Part shown: positions 6,668-13,156 of the stretch, piece after piece
Layout of the letters: each line of letters begins with the position of its first letter
How positions within the stretch are numbered: position 1 is the stretch's first letter
From: Bacteroidales bacterium
GTDB lineage: Bacteria > Bacteroidota > Bacteroidia > Bacteroidales > UBA932
DNA length: 16,349 nt
Direction: 5' to 3'
Assembly: GCA_016303175.1 (NCBI GenBank)
Contig: JAEDMF010000022.1
Coordinates: 1 to 16,349 of the forward strand
Position numbers and translations under genes: made by a program
The notes under the pieces: model-generated
Told to the model about the DNA's origin: nothing
The model's database searches: none
What the model saw: only the letters and a program-made list of their open reading frames with translations

Positions 6668-7957
6668 ATGAAAGCAGGAATCAAAGTGATTGAAGCTAAG
6701 GTGGGTCAGGTGCTCATAGGCAGAGGACATCCCATAGCAGTCCAGACTATGTGCAACACTCACACCGGTGATGTGGAAGCCTCCTTCAGGCAATGTATGA
6801 GGCTCGCGGAAGCTGGTGCCGACATTATACGGCTTACAGTGCAGGGAATGAACGAAGTGGCTGCAATTGGGACTATAAGAAAGCGCCTCCGCGAAGCCGG
6901 TGTGGAAGTTCCTCTGGTTGCGGACATACACTTCCGCAGCGACGTGGCCCTTGCGGCGGCCAAAACAGTAGAAAAAGTCCGTGTAAACCCCGGCAATTTC
7001 AATAAGAATCACGAGAAGGCCTGCGAGGATTTCGTTGCATTGCTGGAAATATGCAGGCAGCACGGCACTGCCATACGTATTGGGATCAACCACGGCTCTC
7101 TCGGCGAGCGTATCACCTCCCTTTATGGTAATACTCCCCGCGGAATGGCCGAAGCCGCAATGGAATGGCTGCGGATGTGCATAGAGCACGATTTTTTCAA
7201 TGTGGTAGTATCGCTCAAAGCCTCCAATGTTCTCGTTATGGTGCAGGCATACAGGGAGTTGGCAAAGATGATGCAAGAGAGCGGCTATTACTTTCCTCTG
7301 CATCTGGGTGTCACCGAGGCTGGCAACGCCGATGCGGCCCGTCTCAAATCGGCGGTGGGAATATCTACCCTGCTTGCCGAGGGACTTGGAGACACTATTA
7401 GGGTTTCGTTGACAGAGGACCCTGCAGAGGAACTGCCTGTAGGCCATTACATTGCATCCAAATATCGGAAGAGGCAAGACGGCAGGGACGAGGCCGCCAC
7501 AGCCAAGTTGGACTCGTGGAACAAGTATCTGCTTGACACCGCCTGCCACTACGGAGCCGACCTTTTGGACCGCCGCATAGACGACGTGGAACTGCAAGGT
7601 GCTTTCGGAGCGGACAAGGATGAATATCTGAGAAATGAATTGCTGCAGGCCTGCCGCCGTAAGTTCTACAGACCGGAATATGTGGCCTGCCCCGGCTGCG
7701 GAAGGACTATGTTCAATTTGGAAAAAGCCTTCAATCAAGTGAAGGAAGCCACTGCATCCTGCGGCAACATCTGCATTGCCGTGATGGGTTGCATTGTAAA
7801 TGGCCCGGGCGAAATGGCGGACGCCGATTTCGGATACATAGGCGAAGGACGGGGGCTGGTGTCAATATACAAAGGCTCCACGCCCGTTTATAGACATATA
7901 CCCGAAGATGAAGCAGTAGGCAAATTGCTGGAACTTATCAGCAGTTCTTCAATTTAG
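6668..7957 (+). CDS. ispG: 4-hydroxy-3-methylbut-2-enyl-diphosphate synthase IspG (GcpE), shortened long-type form
   Basis: IspG converts 2-C-methyl-D-erythritol 2,4-cyclodiphosphate to HMBPP in the MEP isoprenoid pathway, using a [4Fe-4S] cluster. The N-terminal TIM barrel (about 1-260) carries VPLVADIHF, VRVNPGNF, IRIGINHGSL, LHLGVTEAG and GDTIRVSLTEDP. The C-terminal iron-sulfur domain has C341, C344 and C375 as cluster ligands, plus E382 in NGPGE. Barrel details such as IRLTVQG and SLKASN with M at 191 match the Bacteroidetes/plastid long type. That type carries a large inserted A* domain and runs to about 600 residues or more. Here only about 75 residues (265-339) separate barrel and iron-sulfur domain, for a total of 429. 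Catalytic residues are intact, so the enzyme is probably active. The 3' end overlaps psd by 20 bp on the other strand. Confidence 0.96.
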   Translation: MKAGIKVIEAKVGQVLIGRGHPIAVQTMCNTHTGDVEASFRQCMRLAEAGADIIRLTVQGMNEVAAIGTIRKRLREAGVEVPLVADIHFRSDVALAAAKTVEKVRVNPGNFNKNHEKACEDFVALLEICRQHGTAIRIGINHGSLGERITSLYGNTPRGMAEAAMEWLRMCIEHDFFNVVVSLKASNVLVMVQAYRELAKMMQESGYYFPLHLGVTEAGNADAARLKSAVGISTLLAEGLGDTIRVSLTEDPAEELPVGHYIASKYRKRQDGRDEAATAKLDSWNKYLLDTACHYGADLLDRRIDDVELQGAFGADKDEYLRNELLQACRRKFYRPEYVACPGCGRTMFNLEKAFNQVKEATASCGNICIAVMGCIVNGPGEMADADFGYIGEGRGLVSIYKGSTPVYRHIPEDEAVGKLLELISSSSI

Positions 7958-8624
7958 CGATTACCGTCGATATAGACTGCACTTTCTGACCCTTCTCCAC
8001 ACAAATTTCGGCATCCAGAGGAAGAAATATATCCAGACGGCTGCCGAATTTTATAACTCCGCACTGGTCGCCGCCCTCGAAGGAGTCGCCTACGTGAGCA
8101 TAATTCACGATACGACGGGCGAAAGTGCCGGCAATCTGCTTGAAGAGAATCTCTCCGGAAGGGTGAGGAACCCCGTTTGCATCCGTGTACAGCACAGCCA
8201 CGGAGTGGTGCTCATTCAGGTCAGACGACTTGGGAAGGAAAGCCAAATGATAGCGTCCGGGATGGTATTTGGAGTATGTGGTTTTGCCGTCAAAAGGCCA
8301 GAAGTTGGTGTGAACGTCAAAGAAATTCATATAGACGGACACCATAATGCACTCCTTCTTAAGATATTCCTTCTCGAACACCTTCTCTATTATCACCACC
8401 TTACCGTCTGCAATGGAGGTCACAAGTCCTTCACCCTCAGGCCTTTCCCGCACTGGTACACGGAAAAAGAAGACTATGAACCAAGTACAGAATAGAAGTA
8501 CGGCAAAAATGGGAATGATAATCCACAGGTTCCTTGTCAGATATAATGTCATTGCCATAATTATGGCGCAGAAGCCCACCACTGTCAGCACAGTTCCGAC
8601 GCTATCTTTCTGTATAGTAATCAT
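7938..8624 (-). CDS. psd: phosphatidylserine decarboxylase proenzyme
   Basis: Psd decarboxylates phosphatidylserine to phosphatidylethanolamine, the main Bacteroidetes phospholipid, at the inner membrane. The 228-residue protein is of the short bacterial/archaeal type. Two N-terminal membrane segments lie near residues 11-29 and 33-54. S-I-A-D-G-K-V (70-76) and MNFFDVHTNFWP (99-110, H105) match the family's ADGKV and VHxN motifs. The self-cleavage site is G194-S195 in KFGSRLDIFLP; the serine becomes the pyruvoyl cofactor of the small subunit. The start is 12 bp after the cdsA stop, so it is the last gene of the rsfS-ftsH-cdsA-psd unit. Its upstream supplier would be CdsA-made CDP-diacylglycerol plus a PssA encoded elsewhere. 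Its stop lies inside the ispG 3' end (20 bp convergent overlap). Confidence 0.93.
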   Translation of the reverse strand: MITIQKDSVGTVLTVVGFCAIIMAMTLYLTRNLWIIIPIFAVLLFCTWFIVFFFRVPVRERPEGEGLVTSIADGKVVIIEKVFEKEYLKKECIMVSVYMNFFDVHTNFWPFDGKTTYSKYHPGRYHLAFLPKSSDLNEHHSVAVLYTDANGVPHPSGEILFKQIAGTFARRIVNYAHVGDSFEGGDQCGVIKFGSRLDIFLPLDAEICVEKGQKVQSISTVIAKLKNC

Positions 8625-8636
8625 CTATCAATTCTA

Positions 8637-9494
8637 TTATGAAATAATGTAAACCAGGAGATTGATGTAGAGCATTCCCACCGGCACTGCAAACAAAGTG
8701 GAATCGAGCCTGTCCAGCAGACCGCCGTGGCCCGGGATAAGCTTGCCCGAATCCTTGACGGCGTAATGTCTCTTCCACTGGGACTCGAACAAGTCTCCAT
8801 ATACTCCGGCAATGTTCATCAGCACGGCCAGTATAATGGAATGATACCAGCTGATATATTCCGCTCCGGCAATTTTCCAAACACCCGTAAAGCAGAAAAT
8901 GAGACTGACAAGTATTGCCACGAACATACCGCCCCAGAAACCTATCCAGGATTTCTTCGGAGAGATGCTCTCAAAAAGTTTCTTGCCATATTTCTGGCCG
9001 AAGCTCATCCCAAAAATGTAGGCTCCCACGTCGGACATCCACACAAGCACCATAAACAGCACCAGAATGAGACCATTGTAATTGCCGTCACCATCTATAA
9101 CAAGATAGTTAAACATACTGACTGGCAATGCGATATACACGAAAGATGCATATATGTTCGCAAATTTGCCAAAATCGGTCTTATCCCTTACATAAAGGGA
9201 ATTCACCATAATTACAAGTATGGGGAAAAGTATCAAAAAGGCAAATTCCGCCGGCAAGGAGGGAAAAGTCCTTACTGCCCAAATCAGGGCTACGAAAGTA
9301 GCCGACGTGACCATTGTAAGAATCTGGCTGAAGAAATACTCCCTGCCCATTGTCAGGCGCAGGAATTCATAAGTCAGCGTGGCCGCAAAGAAAAGCATCA
9401 GCGCCAGGAAGGAGTATTTGCACCAAAGAATGCAGCCGATTAAAACGGCTGCATAAATCACTCCCGAGATAGTTCTTACGAATAGAGGTTTCAT
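8637..9494 (-). CDS. cdsA: phosphatidate cytidylyltransferase
   Basis: CdsA makes CDP-diacylglycerol from phosphatidic acid and CTP in the inner membrane, the branch point for phospholipid synthesis. The 285-residue protein is almost wholly hydrophobic with about eight membrane segments. The complete CDP-diglyceride synthetase signature is present from S238 to D264: SQWKR, K247-D248, HGG (256-258), D261-R262 and D264. WMSDVGAYIFG (152-162) matches the conserved SDxGAY metal-binding motif. It sits 14 bp after the ftsH stop and 12 bp before psd, so it is almost certainly co-transcribed with them. Coupling CdsA and Psd to FtsH fits a membrane-homeostasis cluster common in Bacteroidetes. Length is normal for the family. 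Confidence 0.96.
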   Translation of the reverse strand: MKPLFVRTISGVIYAAVLIGCILWCKYSFLALMLFFAATLTYEFLRLTMGREYFFSQILTMVTSATFVALIWAVRTFPSLPAEFAFLILFPILVIMVNSLYVRDKTDFGKFANIYASFVYIALPVSMFNYLVIDGDGNYNGLILVLFMVLVWMSDVGAYIFGMSFGQKYGKKLFESISPKKSWIGFWGGMFVAILVSLIFCFTGVWKIAGAEYISWYHSIILAVLMNIAGVYGDLFESQWKRHYAVKDSGKLIPGHGGLLDRLDSTLFAVPVGMLYINLLVYIIS

Positions 9495-9508
9495 AGGTCT
9501 TCAAACAC

Positions 9509-11467
9509 TTATGAATGAGAAACCGGCTCTCCAACCTTCGGACCGAAAATCTCTTCCATATCATCCGCAAATATAACTTCTTTTTCCTGAAGTCTTGCAG
9601 CCAGAGTCAAAAATCCTTCCTTGTGCTCCTCGAGAAGCTGTTTTGAAGTATTGTAAACCTCGTCAACTATGCGTCTTGCCTCCTGGTCCATAAGCTCGGC
9701 GGTTTTCTCCGAGTAGGGTTTGGTCAAATCGTATCCGCGGGAACCGGTGGAATCGTAGAAACTCAAATTGCCCACCTTGGAGGACATTCCGTAATAAGTC
9801 ACCATTCCGTAAGCCATCTTGGTGAGACGCTCAAGGTCGTTCAAAGCTCCGGAAGAAAGAGTTCCAGTGGCCATTTCCTCTCCTACGCGGCCTGCAATGA
9901 GGCTGCACATCTCATCATACATCTGCTCTTTGGTCATAAGCACGTGCTCCTCAGGCAAATACCAGGCGGCGCCAAGGGCGGAGCCACGAGGAACGATGGT
10001 AACCTTGAAAAGAGGATGGGCGTGAGGCAGCAGCCAGCTGACTGTGGCATGGCCGGCCTCGTGGTGGGCAATGGAACGTTTCTCCTCCTCAGTGATAATT
10101 TTGTTCTTCTTCTCAAGGCCACCGATGATACGGTCCACTGCATCCAGGAAGTCCTGCTTCTGGACGGTCTTCTTGTCCGCGCGGGCGGCAGTGAGGGCGG
10201 CCTCGTTGCATACATTTGCAATGTCTGCTCCGCTGAAGCCCGGTGTATGCTTGGCGAGGAAGTCCATATCGAAATCCTGCCCGCATTTGATATTTTTGAG
10301 GTGTACCTCGAAAATCTCCTTCCTCTCATTGAGGTCCGGCAGATCCACGTGAATTTGCCTGTCGAAGCGGCCTGCCCTCATAAGCGCCTTGTCGAGGATA
10401 TCGGCGCGGTTGGTTGCCGCCATTACTATGACACCTGAATTGCTTCCGAAGCCATCCATCTCGGTAAGAAGCTGATTCAGAGTGTTTTCCCTCTCATCGT
10501 TGGAGGAGAAACCCACATTCTTGCCACGGGCCCGGCCCACTGCGTCAATCTCATCGATGAAGACGATGCAGGGAGCTTTCTCCTTGGCCTGACGGAACAA
10601 ATCCCTTACCCTCGAAGCGCCTACTCCTACAAACATCTCCACGAAGTCAGAACCGCTGATGCTGAAGAAGGGCACGTTAGCCTCCCCTGCCACGGCTTTA
10701 GCCAACATAGTCTTGCCCGTGCCCGGAGGGCCTACCAGCAGCACGCCTTTGGGTATCTTGCCTCCGAGAGAAGTGTATTTCTTGGGATTCTTGAGAAAAT
10801 CCACAACTTCCATAACCTCGTCCTTGGCCCCGTACAGACCGGCTACATCCTTGAATGTAACCTTCTGATCTTTCTTGTCGGCCAGCTTGCCGGTGGTCTT
10901 GCCCACGGAGAAAATGCCTCCCGGACCACCTCCGCCGGGACCACCCGGACCACCCATTCCCTTGCCCATCATACGGAAGAAGAATATCCACATAAGTATG
11001 AGAATCAAGGGGAAGCCTATCCATTCCAGCACATTGCCCCAGATATGATCATTGTTGCTGATTACTAGCTTGAATTTATCCTCAGGGGCCAACTGGTCGT
11101 TCAGGGCCATGAAGGTCTGCTCGGGGTTGAAGGAGTCACTTACAAGAAAGGTGAAATGTGGAGACTTTCTGGGCAACTTCTCCAAATTGGTGGAATCCGT
11201 TCCGAAATACGAAGCATACTTGCCGAGCCTATCCGGTTTGAGGGTGACAAGACCCTGCTTGTCATTCCTTATGAACTCGATTTTCTGGACATCGCCTGCG
11301 AGTATGGCCGTCTCCACATCTTCCAGTTCCACTTTCTGGGCGGGGACGCTGCCGTTGTTGAAGAACATCCATATAAGTCCTCCCAGAAGCAGAAGATACA
11401 GCCAGGATAAATTGAAGCGTATGATTTTGGTGCCCTTCTTGCCGGGGCCGGAATTTTTCTTTGCCAT
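9509..11467 (-). CDS. ftsH: ATP-dependent zinc metalloprotease FtsH
   Basis: FtsH is a membrane-anchored hexameric AAA+ protease that degrades misfolded membrane proteins and selected regulators. I start it at the ATG whose complement is 11465-11467 (MAKKNSGPGKK, 652 residues). This leaves 5 bp after rsfS, whereas the start 42 bp upstream would overlap rsfS. Membrane segments lie at about 20-37 and 146-165, flanking a periplasmic domain. A glycine/proline-rich linker (about 171-184) follows. The AAA+ core has Walker A GPPGTGKT (246-253), pore loop MFVG (278-281), Walker B IVFIDEID (301-308) and an SRH with TNRADILDKALMRAGRFDR (352-370). The protease site has HEAGH (469-473) and a third zinc ligand, probably D544. 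All key residues are intact. Confidence 0.97.
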   Translation of the reverse strand: MAKKNSGPGKKGTKIIRFNLSWLYLLLLGGLIWMFFNNGSVPAQKVELEDVETAILAGDVQKIEFIRNDKQGLVTLKPDRLGKYASYFGTDSTNLEKLPRKSPHFTFLVSDSFNPEQTFMALNDQLAPEDKFKLVISNNDHIWGNVLEWIGFPLILILMWIFFFRMMGKGMGGPGGPGGGGPGGIFSVGKTTGKLADKKDQKVTFKDVAGLYGAKDEVMEVVDFLKNPKKYTSLGGKIPKGVLLVGPPGTGKTMLAKAVAGEANVPFFSISGSDFVEMFVGVGASRVRDLFRQAKEKAPCIVFIDEIDAVGRARGKNVGFSSNDERENTLNQLLTEMDGFGSNSGVIVMAATNRADILDKALMRAGRFDRQIHVDLPDLNERKEIFEVHLKNIKCGQDFDMDFLAKHTPGFSGADIANVCNEAALTAARADKKTVQKQDFLDAVDRIIGGLEKKNKIITEEEKRSIAHHEAGHATVSWLLPHAHPLFKVTIVPRGSALGAAWYLPEEHVLMTKEQMYDEMCSLIAGRVGEEMATGTLSSGALNDLERLTKMAYGMVTYYGMSSKVGNLSFYDSTGSRGYDLTKPYSEKTAELMDQEARRIVDEVYNTSKQLLEEHKEGFLTLAARLQEKEVIFADDMEEIFGPKVGEPVSHS

Positions 11468-11472
11468 AAATT

Positions 11473-11820
11473 TCAGTCTGTAAAGTTTGTACGTTTGGCA
11501 TCGGCCCACAAATCCTCCAGGCGGTAGAAATCACGATACTGACTCTGGAAAACGTGCACTACAATTTCTCCATAATCGAGTATAACCCAAATGCCGTTCT
11601 CCTTGCCCTGCTTTCTTACCGGGTCGATCTTGGCGAGCTCCCACATCTTTTCTTCCACATAGTCTGCAATGGCGCACACCTGGGTGGTGCTGGGAGCCGA
11701 ACAAACAACAAAATAATCAGATATGGCTGTACCGATTTTACGCAAATCTATCGAAAGGACTCTCTCTCCCTTCTTATCCAACATTGCGTCCGTAATAATT
11801 TTAATCTCTTTTTTTATCAT
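11473..11820 (-). CDS. rsfS: ribosomal silencing factor RsfS
   Basis: RsfS (RsfA/Iojap/YbeB) binds uL14 on the 50S subunit and blocks subunit joining, silencing translation in starvation or stationary phase. The start chosen is the ATG complementary to 11818-11820, giving MIKKEIKIITDAML and 115 residues, a usual length. The frame stays open 336 bp further upstream, but that stretch runs antisense through birA and has no RsfS homology. Family motifs are SDYFVVCSAPSTTQVCAIAD (34-53) and GIWVILDYGEIVVHVF followed by R-x-F-Y-x-L-E-x-L-W (76-105). It is the first gene of a four-gene unit with ftsH 5 bp downstream and diverges from birA across 35 bp. Confidence 0.95.
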   Translation of the reverse strand: MIKKEIKIITDAMLDKKGERVLSIDLRKIGTAISDYFVVCSAPSTTQVCAIADYVEEKMWELAKIDPVRKQGKENGIWVILDYGEIVVHVFQSQYRDFYRLEDLWADAKRTNFTD

Positions 11821-11826
11821 TATTGC

Positions 11827-11834
11827 TAACTTTG
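11827..11834 (+). promoter_or_regulatory. candidate -7 box for birA (TAACTTTG)
   Basis: TAACTTTG matches TAnnTTTG and is identical to the box upstream of the YihY-family gene. Transcription would start near 11841, leaving a leader of about 15 nt before the birA ATG at 11856. A TTG codon at 11823, in frame with birA, lies upstream of this box and would not be transcribed from it, supporting the ATG start. No TTTG -33 element is seen at the normal spacing. Confidence 0.4.
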
Positions 11835-11839
11835 CCGCA

Positions 11840-11847
11840 CAAATATA
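11840..11847 (-). promoter_or_regulatory. candidate -7 box for rsfS-ftsH-cdsA-psd (TATATTTG)
   Basis: On the minus strand this reads TATATTTG, a match to TAnnTTTG. It would start transcription near 11833, giving a leader of about 13 nt before the rsfS ATG. It sits 5 bp from the opposing birA box, so the two start regions would interleave within 35 bp. A -33 TTTG is not visible at the expected place. Confidence 0.4.
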
Positions 11848-11855
11848 CAAAAATA

Positions 11856-12470
11856 ATGCAAGAATATTTGGGCTACAACATACTCTGGAATGAAATTGTA
11901 GATTCGACGCAAAATTTGATTGCAAGGATGGCCGGAAGTCTGCCGGACAAGACAGTGCTCGCTGCGCATTTTCAGACGGCGGGGCGAGGTCAGGGTGACC
12001 ACAGCTGGACTTCGGCTGACGGCGAGAATCTGACCTTCTCCATTCTTTTGAAGTTCGGCGAGGAAAGGCCGCTGCTACATAAGGACGAACAACTTCTGAC
12101 AAAGGCCACATCGCTCGCAGTGAAGGATTTTCTGGAGCATCTCGGCATTGAAGCAAAGATAAAGAAACCCAACGATATCTATGTGAAATCCAATAAGATA
12201 TGTGGGATGCTAATAGAGAATGGAGCTAGCGGAGACGAGCTGGATTGGAGCATACTCGGCATAGGCATAAATATGAACCAGAGGGCCTTTCCGGAGGATC
12301 TGCCCAACGCAGTTTCAGCGACTATGTTGACCGGACTGAAATATCCCCTGAAGGAATGCCTATGCTTTTTTCTGGAGGATTTCGACAGGCGTATAGAGAT
12401 GATTTTCAGCGCAAGGGAAACTCTCGAAAAAGAGTACGAGGAATCACTTGTTAGTTTTTCATATTCCTAA
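11856..12470 (+). CDS. birA: biotin--[biotin carboxyl carrier protein] ligase, catalytic domain only
   Basis: BirA activates biotin as biotinyl-AMP and attaches it to biotin-carboxylase carrier proteins. The ATG at 11856 gives 204 residues starting MQEYLGYNILWNEIVDSTQN. The catalytic domain shows DST (16-18), a biotin-loop motif GRGQGDHSW (43-51), KPNDIY with the catalytic lysine probably K103, NKICGMLIEN (113-122) and GIGINMN (135-141). There is no N-terminal DNA-binding domain, so it is not a BirA repressor. The protein ends at LEKEYEESLVSFSYS, where homologues continue about 45-50 residues into an SH3-like C-terminal domain; that domain is absent. The usual KWPND is KKPND, and the position I align with E. 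coli R118 is Q46. It converges on rpe with a 20 bp overlap. Confidence 0.93.
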   Translation: MQEYLGYNILWNEIVDSTQNLIARMAGSLPDKTVLAAHFQTAGRGQGDHSWTSADGENLTFSILLKFGEERPLLHKDEQLLTKATSLAVKDFLEHLGIEAKIKKPNDIYVKSNKICGMLIENGASGDELDWSILGIGINMNQRAFPEDLPNAVSATMLTGLKYPLKECLCFFLEDFDRRIEMIFSARETLEKEYEESLVSFSYS

Positions 12471-13104
12471 GTAAAGCAACGGCCGCGGCAGGGTCATCCG
12501 ACTTGAAAACGGAGGTGCCTGCCACAAGAATATCTGCCCCACTTCGTGTCAGTTCTGCCGAATTGGCAGACGAAACTCCCCCGTCCACCTCAATCAGCAC
12601 ATTCAGGCCGCGTCGTGAAATTTCCTCTTTGAGCGTACTTATGCGGTCAAACACCGCAGGAATGAATTTCTGTCCCCCGAAACCGGCGAATACGCTCATA
12701 AGAACGACAAAATCACATTTGTCCAGATAAGGATATATGCTTTCTAGGGGAATATCGGGGTTTATTGCCAGGCCTGCCTTCACACCACACTTGCGAATGA
12801 GTTCCAGTGTAGATAGCACATCCTTCGCGGCATCGGGATGGAAGGAAATCATCTCCACCCCTTTGACGGCGGCAAAGCGTTCTATGTACCTGGCAGGCTC
12901 GCTTATCATCAAATGAACATCCAAAGGCCGCTCGGCAAGGGATGCAATCGCGTTGAGTACAGGGAAGCCGTAGCTGATGTTAGGAACGAACACACCATCC
13001 ATAATATCCATATGGAAGAGGTCAGCGCAAGTGTTCATCAACAATACATCCTTTTGCAGATTTGTAAAATCCGCAGCAAGAAATGATGGTGCTATCAAAG
13101 GCAT
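12451..13104 (-). CDS. rpe: ribulose-phosphate 3-epimerase
   Basis: Rpe interconverts ribulose 5-phosphate and xylulose 5-phosphate in the pentose phosphate pathway. The 217-residue TIM barrel is a normal length. Metal ligands are visible: H31 and D33 in LFHMDIMDG, H64 in LDVHLMI and D174 in EVDGGV. The start IAPSFLAADF matches the usual IAPSILSADF. The phosphate-binding loop reads MSVFAGFGGQKF, where many homologues have MSVNPGFGGQ; the glycines are kept. The gene begins 52 bp after the dnaA stop and has no strong promoter-like box in that gap, so it may be read through from dnaA. Its stop codon lies within the birA 3' end. Confidence 0.95.
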   Translation of the reverse strand: MPLIAPSFLAADFTNLQKDVLLMNTCADLFHMDIMDGVFVPNISYGFPVLNAIASLAERPLDVHLMISEPARYIERFAAVKGVEMISFHPDAAKDVLSTLELIRKCGVKAGLAINPDIPLESIYPYLDKCDFVVLMSVFAGFGGQKFIPAVFDRISTLKEEISRRGLNVLIEVDGGVSSANSAELTRSGADILVAGTSVFKSDDPAAAVALLRNMKN

Positions 13105-13156
13105 AACTTCGTAAGCAATTCAGTTTTGCAGGATTTATACTAAAACCTTGCCGGGC

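Noticed and set aside
6605..7738. 377-codon minus-strand frame opposite ispG
   Set aside because: Same complementary register as ispG, so it is a codon-usage shadow; ispG itself has all family motifs.
8517..8527. DnaA-box-like TAATCCACA inside psd
   Set aside because: It is one base from TTATCCACA, isolated and within coding sequence, so it is expected by chance.
11468..11509. Upstream ftsH start giving 14 more residues
   Set aside because: It would overlap rsfS, and the added residues are unlike FtsH N-termini; MAKKN at 11467 fits better.
11823..11855. TTG start for birA 33 bp upstream of the ATG
   Set aside because: The TTG lies upstream of the likely -7 box and the added residues do not resemble BirA; the ATG at 11856 begins the conserved domain.
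11821..12156. 112-codon N-terminal extension of rsfS through birA
   Set aside because: The extension is antisense to a well-supported birA, has no RsfS homology, and the ATG at 11820 gives the normal family length.
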